A program made the translations under genes and the position numbers. A stretch of DNA of 64,000 nt. Source: Phormidium tanganyikae FI6-MK23. Its GTDB lineage: Bacteria; Cyanobacteriota; Cyanobacteriia; Leptolyngbyales; Leptolyngbyaceae. Each line of letters starts with the position of its first letter. The stretch's first letter is position 1. The notes under the pieces are model-generated. The model was not told the origin of the DNA. It did no database searches and saw only the letters and a program-made list of their open reading frames with translations. The stretch is from NCBI GenBank assembly GCA_019359175.1, contig JAHHHU010000004.1, positions 124,001 through 188,000 of the forward strand. The letters run 5' to 3'. Below are positions 9,241 to 17,704 of the stretch, piece by piece.

Positions 9241-10389
9241 ATGAAAATCACAATTCTGACGACTGTTTCTACGCCTTACTTTGTCGGTCGGCTGACCAAA
9301 TTTTCGCAACTGTTTCCAACCGAATCACTCCACTCGATCGAGCTTGGTAGAACGTCTTCGGTCTATGCGTGGAAAGCAAATTACGACCCGGTTTCCTATC
9401 ATCGCTGGGTGCTAAGCGAAAAGACAGCAGAAACAGAAACGACGCTGAATTTGATCCGATCGCTTTTACAGGTGTTAAATCAGATTCGACCGGATGCAAT
9501 GGCAATCTCAGGCTATGCCCTTCCCGCGATGATTGCAGCCTTGTTCTGGTGCAGTTGGAACCGCATTCCAACCGTGATTTTTTCAGACTCTAAAGCCGAC
9601 GATCAGCCGCGATCGTGGTGGAAAGAACTCCCGAAACGATCGCTTTTAAGCAGATATCAAGCAGCATTGGTCGCTGGAAAACCGCATCGTCGCTATCTGA
9701 ACCAGCTTGGAATGCCAGAAGCGGCGATGTTTTCTGGATATGATGTGGTCGATAACGATTGCTTTTATCCCGATCGAATTAAAGCTTTGCCAAATCGGTT
9801 TCCACAACCTTTCTTTCTGTCGATCAATCGATTTGTAGCAAAAAAGAACTTAATCAATCTGCTGCTTGCCTATGCTATCTACCGAGATCAAGTTGGATCA
9901 TCGGCTTGGGATTTGGTACTGTGTGGCGATGGTGAATTGCGATCGCAGATCGAAGCGGAAATCGATCGACTAAAGTTATCTAATCAAGTTCATCTGACTG
10001 GATTTCTCGAACAGTCTGAGATTCTGCCGCTTTATGCTCACGCTAGCTGCTTTATTCATGCAAGCTTCCAAGAACAGTGGGGACTAGTGGTGAATGAAGC
10101 GATGGCAGCCGCTCTACCCGTGATTGTGTCCAAGCACTGTGGTTGTTTTGAGGATTTAGTCATCGAGGGCGTGAATGGATTTGGCTTTGAGCCGGGATCA
10201 GTTGATCAATTAGCAGCCCGCATGGTTCGGATTAGTGCGAATCCAGATGACGTTGCTGCGATGGGACAAGCTTCATTGCAGCAGATTCAGAAGTTCTCGA
10301 CCCGCCATTTTGCTCAAGGATTGTATGATGCAGTTCAGTATGCAGTGGTTCAATCTCAACGCGCTCAACCAAAACCCTTTAGTCTTTGA
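9241..10389 (+). CDS. Glycosyltransferase family 4
   Basis: 382-residue GT-B enzyme. The second domain contains FFLSINRFVAKKNLINLLLAY, LVLCGDGELRSQIEAEI and the classic donor-binding segment SFQEQWGLVVNEAMAAALPVIVSKHCG with the E-x7-E-like arrangement. The frame is open to 9106 inside the methyltransferase. The ATG at 9241 is four bases after that stop and gives a normal N-terminus (MKITILTTVSTPYF). It is probably cytosolic or membrane-associated and acts in repeat-unit assembly. Its stop overlaps a possible TTG start of the next gene. Confidence 0.85.
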   Translation: MKITILTTVSTPYFVGRLTKFSQLFPTESLHSIELGRTSSVYAWKANYDPVSYHRWVLSEKTAETETTLNLIRSLLQVLNQIRPDAMAISGYALPAMIAALFWCSWNRIPTVIFSDSKADDQPRSWWKELPKRSLLSRYQAALVAGKPHRRYLNQLGMPEAAMFSGYDVVDNDCFYPDRIKALPNRFPQPFFLSINRFVAKKNLINLLLAYAIYRDQVGSSAWDLVLCGDGELRSQIEAEIDRLKLSNQVHLTGFLEQSEILPLYAHASCFIHASFQEQWGLVVNEAMAAALPVIVSKHCGCFEDLVIEGVNGFGFEPGSVDQLAARMVRISANPDDVAAMGQASLQQIQKFSTRHFAQGLYDAVQYAVVQSQRAQPKPFSL

Positions 10390-10397
10390 GAAGTATT

Positions 10398-11648
10398 GTG
10401 AAAGTTTTAATCGTCGTTCCTGCGATCGCACCGCTTTATGGAGGAACATCCAAACTCGCGATCGAACTTGCTGAAGCGCTCGGTGAAAGCGGAGTTGAAG
10501 TGGATTTGATCACAACCGATGCGGACGGTAAGCATTCGCTAGATGTGCCGATCGAGAATTGGATTGATCAAGGCGCTTACCGAATTCGCTACTTTGCTCG
10601 ATCGATTCGCAACGAGTTTAAGCTGAGCTACTCTCTAACCCGTTGGCTCTGGCAGCATATTCAAGATTATGATGTGGTTCATTTAATTTCGTTGTTTACG
10701 TATCCGATCGCGATCGCTCATTGGCTTTGTCGGCTTCGAGGCATTCCTTATGTGATCAATCCACAAGGAATGTTAGAGCCTTGGGCAATGGAATATAAAG
10801 CCTGGAAAAAGCAGATTTACTACAATCTGATTGAAAAGCCAGCCTTGCAGCGCACCAGTACGATTCAGATGCTTTCTCAAGCAGAAGCGGACGGGATTCG
10901 ATCGCTGAATCTTCAAGCTCCAATCTTGATTTCACCGAATGGAATTGATCAGCGAGAGTTTGAGACTCCGATCGAGGCTGAAATCTTTTACCAACAGTTC
11001 GAGTCACTGCGCGGCAAAACACTAATTTTGTTTCTCGGTCGCGTTGATCCGAAAAAAGGACTTGATTTGTTAGCGCCTGCTTTTTCCCAGGTGCATCAAC
11101 AATTTCCGAACACTCATCTGGTGATTGCAGGACCAGACAACATTAATTTCCAGCCTACTGCTGAACACTACTTTGAACAATCAGGGTGTCGAGAAGCGGT
11201 AACATTTACAGGAATGCTAACTGGAGCATTAAAATATGCGGTGCTTTCTGCCAGTACGCTTTATGTTGCTCCTTCTTATTCCGAAGGCTTCAGTCTGTCT
11301 GTGCTAGAAGGCATGGCAGCGGGGCTTCCTTGCGTGATTACGACAGGGTGCAATTTTCCAGAAGCGGGTAATGCTCAAGCTGCGACGATCGTTGATCCTG
11401 ATGCGGATCAGATTGCTTGCGCCTTGATCACATTGTTGCTGAATCAAGACACAGCCCAGCAAATGGGCGATCGCGCCCGTCACTTAATCTTTGATCACTA
11501 TACCTGGGCTCAAATCGCGGCTCAATTGATCCAAACCTACTCAGGGATTTCCCATGTCACACCCTGTCTTCAGCGAACAGCCTCATGTTCAGACGCACGA
11601 GACCAAGATGCTCACGGAAATTACGCCTCTCATTCTCACCTACAATGA
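10398..11648 (+). CDS. Glycosyltransferase family 4
   Basis: 416-residue GT-B enzyme with PAIAPLYGGTSKLAIELAEAL as acceptor loop, ILFLGRVDPKKGLDLLAPAF opening the donor domain and APSYSEGFSLSVLEGMAAGLPCVIT as the donor-binding motif. I chose the GTG at 10398 because it gives the family-typical N-terminus MKVLIVVPAI. A TTG at 10386, overlapping the previous stop by four bases, would add four residues and is the alternative. The last 30 or so residues look unlike the family and run through the start region of the next gene, which overlaps by 41 or 95 bases depending on its start. Confidence 0.82.
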   Translation: MKVLIVVPAIAPLYGGTSKLAIELAEALGESGVEVDLITTDADGKHSLDVPIENWIDQGAYRIRYFARSIRNEFKLSYSLTRWLWQHIQDYDVVHLISLFTYPIAIAHWLCRLRGIPYVINPQGMLEPWAMEYKAWKKQIYYNLIEKPALQRTSTIQMLSQAEADGIRSLNLQAPILISPNGIDQREFETPIEAEIFYQQFESLRGKTLILFLGRVDPKKGLDLLAPAFSQVHQQFPNTHLVIAGPDNINFQPTAEHYFEQSGCREAVTFTGMLTGALKYAVLSASTLYVAPSYSEGFSLSVLEGMAAGLPCVITTGCNFPEAGNAQAATIVDPDADQIACALITLLLNQDTAQQMGDRARHLIFDHYTWAQIAAQLIQTYSGISHVTPCLQRTASCSDARDQDAHGNYASHSHLQ

Positions 11649-12378
11649 AGCGCCGAACATCGGTCGAGTCCTCGACCGATTGCGATGGGCGGCTCGTGTG
11701 GTGGTGATTGATAGCGGGAGTACGGATGATACATTAGCGATCGTCAAACAGTACCCGAATGTTGAAACAGTTCACCGCACTTTCGATACTCATGCTCAGC
11801 AATGGAACTATGGACTTGCCCAGGTCAAGACTGAATGGGTGCTGTCGATGGATGCAGACTACATCGTTTCCGATCAATTGCTCGATGAACTGAAAGCGAA
11901 GGATTTAACTGCTGACGGCTATTTTATTCCGTTTAAGTACTGTGTGTTCGGTCAACCGCTGCGAGGCACGATTTTACCACCAAGGCTTGCATTATTTCGC
12001 CGCGATCGCGCGACTTATATCAATGATGGTCACACTCAATTACTCACCATTCGCGGTAGAACCGAACTGATTGAATCTGCGTTTTATCACGACGATCGTA
12101 AACCGTTAAGTCGCTGGCTGTGGGCACAAGATCGCTATATGGTGTTAGAAGTGAAAAAGCTTCAGTCAACACCATCGCATGAATTGAGTTTGAGCGATCG
12201 GATTCGCAAAACGAAGATTCTCGCACCTCCAATTATTTTGATTTACTGTTTATTTTTGAAAGGCGGAATTTTAGACGGTTGGGCGGGTTGGTATTATGCG
12301 TTTCAAAGAGTTTTAGCAGAAGTTTTGTTATCGATTCATTTGATTCAAGCGGACAGCGCGATTACAAAACGAAGATAA
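11608..12378 (+). CDS. Glycosyltransferase family 2 (KdtX/WaaE-like)
   Basis: 256-residue GT-A glycosyltransferase. ITPLILTYNEAPNIGRVL is the GT2 opening of the family that includes WaaE/KdtX, VVIDSGSTDDTLAIV follows, and WVLSMDADYIVSD carries the DxD metal site. The C-terminal part has a hydrophobic stretch (LAPPIILIYCLFLKGG), which may anchor it to the membrane. The ATG at 11608 is preferred. An ATG at 11554 (MSHPVFSEQ) would add 18 residues with no family match and a longer overlap with the previous gene. It closes the first block of glycosyltransferase genes. Confidence 0.8.
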   Translation: MLTEITPLILTYNEAPNIGRVLDRLRWAARVVVIDSGSTDDTLAIVKQYPNVETVHRTFDTHAQQWNYGLAQVKTEWVLSMDADYIVSDQLLDELKAKDLTADGYFIPFKYCVFGQPLRGTILPPRLALFRRDRATYINDGHTQLLTIRGRTELIESAFYHDDRKPLSRWLWAQDRYMVLEVKKLQSTPSHELSLSDRIRKTKILAPPIILIYCLFLKGGILDGWAGWYYAFQRVLAEVLLSIHLIQADSAITKRR

Positions 12379-12426
12379 CGCAGTAGAGTAGGGAAGATTG
12401 ATTGTATCTACCATTCCACTGCTCTT

Positions 12427-13008
12427 GTGCTGAAACAACCTACCCTTGCAGGCTTCACCCTGATCGCATTTATTTTGGGATTAGGGTACATCCCGGCTCG
12501 AATTGCAATCGCCAAACAACAAGCGCATCGTCCAGAACTGATCCTCGTTCTCGGCGGCAGTCCAGCGCGCGAACGGCTTGCTGCACAGTTGGCTTCCACT
12601 GATCCGAGTCTGAAAATCTGGGTGTCGTCTGGCACTTCCGAAGCCGCTTCGGAATTTGCGGCGGCGCGGATTCCTGCCTCGCGCGTTTACTTAGATCACC
12701 GCGCCACCGATACCGTCACGAACTTTACCACGGTTGTCAAAGACCTCAAACGCAAACACATTGATCATGTTTATCTCGTAACTTCAGCGTATCATCTGCC
12801 GCGCGCGCAGGTGATTGCGACGATCGTATTTGGCTCCCAAGGGATTGCCGTCACACCCGTCACGATCGCAGATGAGCAGCGGATCGAGTCGCGCTGGCGA
12901 ATTGTGCGAGACGGACTACGATCGCTGATATGGCTTTCGACTGGACGCACCGGAGCAAGTTTACGTGGTCAATTCCAGCACAGTCACTTTAAGTGGCAAG
13001 ACTTTTAG
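12427..13008 (+). CDS. YdcF/ElyC-family (DUF218) envelope protein
   Basis: 193-residue protein starting at GTG. Residues 5-25 form one hydrophobic N-terminal segment (anchor or signal). After that comes the DUF218 core: LILVLGGSPARERLAAQL, VYLDHRATDTVTNFTTVV and VYLVTSAYHLPRAQVI. YdcF, SanA and ElyC proteins of this fold affect envelope integrity and, in E. coli, lipid-carrier-dependent polymer synthesis; their chemistry is not settled. Its position in an EPS cluster fits an envelope role. No strong ribosome site precedes the GTG, so the exact start is uncertain. Confidence 0.75.
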   Translation: MLKQPTLAGFTLIAFILGLGYIPARIAIAKQQAHRPELILVLGGSPARERLAAQLASTDPSLKIWVSSGTSEAASEFAAARIPASRVYLDHRATDTVTNFTTVVKDLKRKHIDHVYLVTSAYHLPRAQVIATIVFGSQGIAVTPVTIADEQRIESRWRIVRDGLRSLIWLSTGRTGASLRGQFQHSHFKWQDF

Positions 13009-13051
13009 CAGAGCTTCCCGATCCGATCAGTGCGGCTAGAAGAAAGGAGCA

Positions 13052-13075
13052 GTGAAGTTAGTTTTGTAACTTCAC
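13052..13075. repeat. Perfect 9-bp inverted repeat
   Basis: GTGAAGTTA and TAACTTCAC are separated by a 6-base loop, in the gap between the YdcF-like gene and the Tat-exported protein. There is no run of T on either side, so it is not an obvious intrinsic terminator. It could be an operator or an mRNA hairpin upstream of the gene at 13134. Confidence 0.6.
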
Positions 13076-13133
13076 GTAAGACCGTGTTCGAGCAAGATTT
13101 GCGTTCAACTGCTCTCTAGCCCCTGATTTGCTT

Positions 13134-13976
13134 ATGCGCATTAACCGACGTAATTTTTTTCTGTTGGCATTGGGTGGAAGTGCCTTTGCGCTTCCAGCAG
13201 CGATTCCTCAAGCGAACCGTCGCTCCAACACCCCGAAAGCCACGCCGAAAGCAAAATTTGAAATTTACGATGCGTTAGTTTACAAAAACAAACCCTCGTT
13301 AGATCTGCCGCTAATTGGAACTAATGGCGGTGAGTATTGGAAAGATTCACGACGGGAAACGCCAGATGAAGCGGCTTGTCGTGGATTTGCCCGGTATATC
13401 ATGCAGGGCACAAAGCGTATCGTGATCGATATCGAGCATTGGAATTACGACATTCGCAAAGCGCCCGAAGCAGAAGTAAAAGAAACCATGCGAAAAGTCA
13501 TCCAGATCGTGGACTGGATGAAAAATGAAACGCCTGCGATTACGATCGGGATGTATCCCTTTCCGCCGATCACGGATTATTGGACACCTGTGGCGAATCC
13601 GTTGGGCATCGGGGCATGGCAAAAAGCGAATGAGTTTCTGCGTCCGATCTCTGAGCGGGTCGATTTTATTGCGCCAGAAATTTACGCCTATTACGACGAT
13701 CGAGACGGTTGGCTGAAATTTGCGACTGCGAACTTAGCAGAATCGCTGAAATTTGGGAAGAAGGTAGTTCCGATCGTGTGGCCCCGCTACCACGTCAGCA
13801 ACGACAAATTGAAATATCAAATGCTACCCGGCGACTATTGGCAACTCCAGCTTAAAACGGTGCGAGAAAGCGGTGTTGATGGATTGATTTTATGGGACTG
13901 GGAACCGGACACCACTCTTGATCCTAGTTGGGACTGGTGGCAAGAAACCATCAAATTTGTCAAAGTCAACGCCTGA
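13134..13976 (+). CDS. Tat-exported TIM-barrel protein, hyaluronidase/glycoside-hydrolase-like
   Basis: 280-residue protein. The N-terminus MRINRRNFFLLALGG has a twin-arginine motif and a hydrophobic segment ending near AIPQA, so it is probably exported folded by the Tat pathway. The mature part looks like a TIM barrel: IVIDIEHWNYD, ITIGMYPFPPITDYW, VDFIAPEIYAYYDD, VPIVWPRYH and GLILWDWEPD. The acidic and aromatic strand ends (DIE, PEIY, WDWE) resemble GH56 hyaluronidase-like barrels, but the family is not certain. In an EPS cluster it could trim or degrade polymer in the periplasm. A TTG at 13128 is also in frame; ATG is preferred. Confidence 0.6.
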   Translation: MRINRRNFFLLALGGSAFALPAAIPQANRRSNTPKATPKAKFEIYDALVYKNKPSLDLPLIGTNGGEYWKDSRRETPDEAACRGFARYIMQGTKRIVIDIEHWNYDIRKAPEAEVKETMRKVIQIVDWMKNETPAITIGMYPFPPITDYWTPVANPLGIGAWQKANEFLRPISERVDFIAPEIYAYYDDRDGWLKFATANLAESLKFGKKVVPIVWPRYHVSNDKLKYQMLPGDYWQLQLKTVRESGVDGLILWDWEPDTTLDPSWDWWQETIKFVKVNA

Positions 13977-14011
13977 ATTTTGTTGCTCGTCCCTTCTAAT
14001 CTTGCACCGTT

Positions 14012-14596
14012 GTGAACATTGATCTTGAGCAATACACTACTGGAACCTATACTCCAGGCGCACCTGTTTGGAAACAGCTTCTCTGGTTCTTCCTCGGTGA
14101 TCCAATTGTCAGAAGCCGACTTCTCCCGATTTCAAGCCTCAAAGTGTGGGTACTCCGATCGTTTGGAGCCTCGATCGGGCAAGGAGTCCGAATTAAACCG
14201 GGAGTCCGGGTAAAATTCCCGTGGCGATTGACGATCGGGAATCACTGTTGGATTGGTGAAAATGCCTGGTTTGATAACCTTGCGCCGATTGTGCTTGGCG
14301 ATCATATCTGTGTGTCCCAATCGGTGTATTTCTGCACTGGAAATCATGATTGGACTGCGCCTTTATTTGATTTGCGGGTGGCTCCGATCGCGGTTGGATC
14401 AGGAAGTTGGTTAGCAGCGAGATCGACGATCGCGCCCGGTGTTGAAATCGGGGAAGGAGCGGTTTTGAGCTTAGGCAGTGTTGCCGTTCGATCGCTGTCT
14501 TCCTGGACAATCTACGCCGGAAATCCAGCCGTTGCGATCAAACCGCGCGTGATCAAAGACCAACGCTTTTCTTCTGCCGAACTACTAAACGCATGA
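14012..14596 (+). CDS. WcaF-family colanic-acid-type O-acetyltransferase
   Basis: 194-residue hexapeptide acetyltransferase starting at GTG. The N-terminal part (PVWKQLLWFFLGDPIVRS) and the core (GVRIKPGVRVKFPWRLTIGN, IGENAWFDNLAPIVLGDH, FCTGNHDW) closely match WcaF proteins, which acetylate capsule or colanic-acid sugars. The histidine in TGNHDW is the expected catalytic base. Imperfect hexapeptide turns continue through GVEIGEGAVLSLGSVAVRSL to the AGNPAVAIKPR tail. It overlaps the downstream GT2 by four bases (ATGA), a pairing also known from other polysaccharide clusters. Confidence 0.88.
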   Translation: MNIDLEQYTTGTYTPGAPVWKQLLWFFLGDPIVRSRLLPISSLKVWVLRSFGASIGQGVRIKPGVRVKFPWRLTIGNHCWIGENAWFDNLAPIVLGDHICVSQSVYFCTGNHDWTAPLFDLRVAPIAVGSGSWLAARSTIAPGVEIGEGAVLSLGSVAVRSLSSWTIYAGNPAVAIKPRVIKDQRFSSAELLNA

Positions 14597-15348
14597 AAGT
14601 CTCTATCATTACTGTTACTTACAATGCAGGCGCAACAATTCGAGACACGATCGAATCGGTTCTCGCCCAAGACTATCCCGACATCGAACACATCATCATT
14701 GATGCAGCATCAAAAGACAACACGGCTGAAATTGTTCGCTCGTATGACGATCGCATTGCTCAGTTTATTTCTGAACCCGATCGCGGAATGTATGACGGCA
14801 TGAACAAAGGAATCAAGCTAGCAACAGGCGATGTCGTTGCGATTCTAAATGCTGATGATTTCTATGTCGATTCGCGGGTAATTTCTACGATCGTGGATCA
14901 GTTTAAACAGCATCAAGTTGATTCTGTGTTCGGAGACTTAGTGTATGTCAAGCACGACAATCCAGAAAAAGTAGTGCGCTACTACAGTTCTGCAAGCTTT
15001 CATCCAGGTAAGTTCGCTTATGGCTGGATGCCTGCTCACCCGACTTTTGTCGTAAAACGATGGGCATTCGATCGCTACGGTTTTTTCAAAACGGACTATA
15101 AAATCGCGGCAGACTATGAACTGTTGATCCGCTTTTTAGCCATTCATCAGATGAGCTATCACTATATTCCTCAAGTTCTCGTCAAGATGCGGACTGGAGG
15201 AGCTAGCACTGCAAACTTATCGAGCAATTGGATTTTGAACCGTGAGATTGTTCGAGGATGCTTAGAAAATGGCATTCAAACCAACATGACTAAGGTTCTG
15301 TCTAAGTATTTTGTCAAAGTCTTTCAACTCGTTGCACGCCCCGCATGA
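14593..15348 (+). CDS. Glycosyltransferase family 2 (WcaA-like)
   Basis: 251-residue GT-A enzyme. VSIITVTYNAGATIRDTI is the GT2 opening, IIDAASKDNTAEIV follows, SEPDRGMYDGMNKGI is the conserved loop of the WcaA-type subgroup, and LNADDFYVD carries the DxD-type motif. No membrane span is seen, so it acts in the cytosol on lipid-linked sugars. The start overlaps the acetyltransferase and the stop overlaps the epimerase start (ATGA each), which makes a three-gene coupled unit. Confidence 0.88.
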   Translation: MKVSIITVTYNAGATIRDTIESVLAQDYPDIEHIIIDAASKDNTAEIVRSYDDRIAQFISEPDRGMYDGMNKGIKLATGDVVAILNADDFYVDSRVISTIVDQFKQHQVDSVFGDLVYVKHDNPEKVVRYYSSASFHPGKFAYGWMPAHPTFVVKRWAFDRYGFFKTDYKIAADYELLIRFLAIHQMSYHYIPQVLVKMRTGGASTANLSSNWILNREIVRGCLENGIQTNMTKVLSKYFVKVFQLVARPA

Positions 15349-16289
15349 ACTTTCTAATTACTGGTGCTACTGGCTTTGTTGGCTCAGTCCTCTGTCAGCT
15401 TCTAGAACATTCTGAACATACTGTCTATGGCGTGGTTCGCACTCCCGATGCAAAGCTACCTCTATCGGTTAAACCAATTCTCGTTTCGTCGATCGCAGAT
15501 CTCACCTATCACCCGATTCTGTCCCAAATCGATGTCGTGATTCATCTCGCCGCACGAGTTCATCAGATGAAAGATACTGCGACTGATCCGCTGAGTGAAT
15601 TTCGTGCAGTCAACACCGAAGCGACGAAAGATTTAGCGATCGCGGCTCGAACTGCGGGAGTAAAGCGTTTTGTCTATCTCAGTTCGATCAAAGTCAACGG
15701 AGATGGACAATCAGAACCTTATACCGAACTGAGTCAACCGCAACCGAATGATCCCTACGGCATCAGTAAATGGGAAGCGGAATGTGCGCTGAAAAACATT
15801 TCAGATGAAACAGGCTTAGAAATAGTGATTTTACGTCCGCCGCTGGTTTATGGGGCGGGAGTCCGAGCGAACTTTCTCAACTTGATGAAGCTTGTGCAGA
15901 AAGGAATTCCTCTACCGTTGGGCGCAGTCCAAAATCAGCGCAGTCTAGTCTATGTCGGAAATTTAGTTGATGCGATCGCAGCTTGTGCAATTCACCCGAA
16001 TGCCGCTGGACAAACTTTTCTCATCAGTGATGACACTGGTATTTCAACTTCTGAGCTTGTGCAGAACTTAGCGAAATCTATGCAAAAACCTGTCCGGTTA
16101 GTTGCGATTTCTCCCGTATTACTAACTATCCTCGCCCGGATCTTTGGTAAAACGGCGACCCTCGATCGATTATTTGGTTCACTGACGATCGAGAGTTCAA
16201 AAATTCGCCAAACACTCAATTGGCGACCCCCGTTTAGCCTTCAGCAAGGTCTGGATCACACTGCGAGATGGTTTCAAGAAACCCATTGA
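15345..16289 (+). CDS. NAD-dependent sugar epimerase/dehydratase (extended SDR)
   Basis: 314-residue extended short-chain dehydrogenase. MNFLITGATGFVGSVLC is the NAD-binding GxxGxxG site, VIHLAARVH the second conserved strand, SSIKVNG the catalytic serine region, and YGISKWEAE carries the catalytic Tyr-x3-Lys. It probably acts on a UDP-N-acetylhexosamine derivative. It lies just upstream of a WecA/WbpL-like phosphotransferase; such pairs (for example wbpV or wbpK with wbpL) make and load N-acetylated deoxy-sugars such as QuiNAc or FucNAc in O-antigen clusters. That sugar identity is inference. Confidence 0.85.
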   Translation: MNFLITGATGFVGSVLCQLLEHSEHTVYGVVRTPDAKLPLSVKPILVSSIADLTYHPILSQIDVVIHLAARVHQMKDTATDPLSEFRAVNTEATKDLAIAARTAGVKRFVYLSSIKVNGDGQSEPYTELSQPQPNDPYGISKWEAECALKNISDETGLEIVILRPPLVYGAGVRANFLNLMKLVQKGIPLPLGAVQNQRSLVYVGNLVDAIAACAIHPNAAGQTFLISDDTGISTSELVQNLAKSMQKPVRLVAISPVLLTILARIFGKTATLDRLFGSLTIESSKIRQTLNWRPPFSLQQGLDHTARWFQETH

Positions 16290-16358
16290 CTTGTTGAAGT
16301 AACAGTAAACGTTGGAGGTTGTGCCCCAAACGGCGAAAAGGTTTCGGTTTCTTCACCT

Positions 16359-17402
16359 ATGAATATATCCCTCAGTCTTTTACTGGCGAGTGGTTCTCTG
16401 AGTTTTCTGCTGGTTGCCTCAATCAAGCAGTACTTCAGTCGCTTTCTGTTGGACATTCCGAACGATCGGAGTTCCCACACTCAGCCTACTCCACGGGGTG
16501 GCGGTCTTGGATTTGTGATTGCATTTGCGCTAACGAGCGCCGCGATCGCACTGTTAGATTTGCAATCTGTCGGATCTCGTGATGTGCTTGCGATTTGGTC
16601 AGCATTAGTTCCATTGGTGATTGTCGGTATCTTTGACGATCGGGGCGATGTTCCTGCCCGGATTCGTTATCTCGTTCAACTCGGTGCAGCCGGACTTGCG
16701 ATCGTCTCGTTCGGCGCGTTTCCGCAACCTTGGCTGACTCAGTTTGGAACAGTCGGAATCGCGATTGCGATTGTTCTTACCATGATTGGGATGACTGCGC
16801 TGATCAACTTCTACAACTTCATGGATGGACTCGATGGCTTAGTCGCGGGTGTTTCTGTGGTGCAGTTGACGTATTTAGCGATCGAGTTTGATCAGCCGAT
16901 TCTCTTCCTATTAGTTGTAGCTCTGCTCGGATTTTTGTGGTGGAATTGGTCGCCTGCAAAAATCTTTATGGGCGATGTCGGTAGTACGGTGCTAGGAGCA
17001 ACCATTGCAATCGCGCTGTTGCATCAATCCGGTGATCCAGTTCAGGCTTGGTCGTCATTAGCAATTACGTTACCGCTGACCGCAGATGCGATCTACACGC
17101 TGATTCGCCGCTTAATCTACAAGGAGAACATCTTTAAGCCGCATCGGACGCACCTTTATCAACGACTTCAGCAATCTGGCTGGAACCATGCTCAAGTGGC
17201 AACCGCTTACATTCTCGTGACGATCGGGATTGCGCTGAATCTCCACTTTTTCCAAATCACGGGCGCGATCGTCAGCATTGTAGAAGTGATTTGTGCGATC
17301 GCACTGGGCGAACGTTACCTCAGCCATCAGCAGGGCGTGAAAATGCGGACGAAAATCTATTCTTCTGTCCGAAATTTGATCACGGGACTCCGAGCGGGCT
17401 AG
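16359..17402 (+). CDS. Undecaprenyl-phosphate sugar-1-phosphate transferase (WecA/WbpL-like)
   Basis: 347-residue polytopic membrane enzyme of the MraY/WecA superfamily. It loads the first sugar-1-phosphate from a UDP-sugar onto undecaprenyl phosphate and so starts the EPS repeat unit. Signature motifs: PNDRSSHTQPTPRGGGLGFV, LVPLVIVGIFDDRGDVPARIRYLVQ with the paired aspartates, NFYNFMDGLDGLVAG, and FMGDVGSTVLG. The HRTHLYQRLQQSG segment near residue 260 is the usual C-terminal HxxH-like loop. About ten membrane segments. The closest family resemblance is WbpL, which fits the epimerase upstream. It is the last gene of the cluster. Confidence 0.88.
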   Translation: MNISLSLLLASGSLSFLLVASIKQYFSRFLLDIPNDRSSHTQPTPRGGGLGFVIAFALTSAAIALLDLQSVGSRDVLAIWSALVPLVIVGIFDDRGDVPARIRYLVQLGAAGLAIVSFGAFPQPWLTQFGTVGIAIAIVLTMIGMTALINFYNFMDGLDGLVAGVSVVQLTYLAIEFDQPILFLLVVALLGFLWWNWSPAKIFMGDVGSTVLGATIAIALLHQSGDPVQAWSSLAITLPLTADAIYTLIRRLIYKENIFKPHRTHLYQRLQQSGWNHAQVATAYILVTIGIALNLHFFQITGAIVSIVEVICAIALGERYLSHQQGVKMRTKIYSSVRNLITGLRAG

Positions 17403-17704
17403 CGTTTCCGTATCCTACCGAACACGGAGAGACAAAAGCGTAAATTCAATCCAATCTCTCCGTATTCGCTCCGAATTACTCCAGCGAAAGTTTAATTTTC
17501 CACCCAATCATACTGAAATCGATCGTGTTCTTGTGTAAGATGTACTGTATCTAAAATGAGTTTCTCAAAAGAAATTTGATCGGCTCATTCCGGATCTCAG
17601 GGGTTGTGATCTACTAGGGCAATTGTGGCATTTCAGGCATCACGAAAGTCACATTTGCTAGACCGTGCAACTTATACCAGTGCAACTTCACCTTGGGGTA
17701 GTCG
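17403..17704. other. 302-base intergenic region with an inverted repeat
   Basis: Gap between the end of the EPS cluster and the response-regulator gene. It contains a 9-bp inverted repeat, ACGGAGAGA at 17424-17432 and TCTCTCCGT at 17455-17463, with a 22-base loop and no T-run. It may mark the end of the EPS transcript. The rest is AT-rich and holds no convincing gene. The promoter of the response regulator is presumably here, but I could not pick out a clear -35/-10 pair. Confidence 0.5.

Noticed and set aside
17424-17463. Intrinsic terminator for the EPS cluster
   Set aside because: The stem is perfect, but the loop is long and no T-run follows; listed only as an inverted repeat in the intergenic region.
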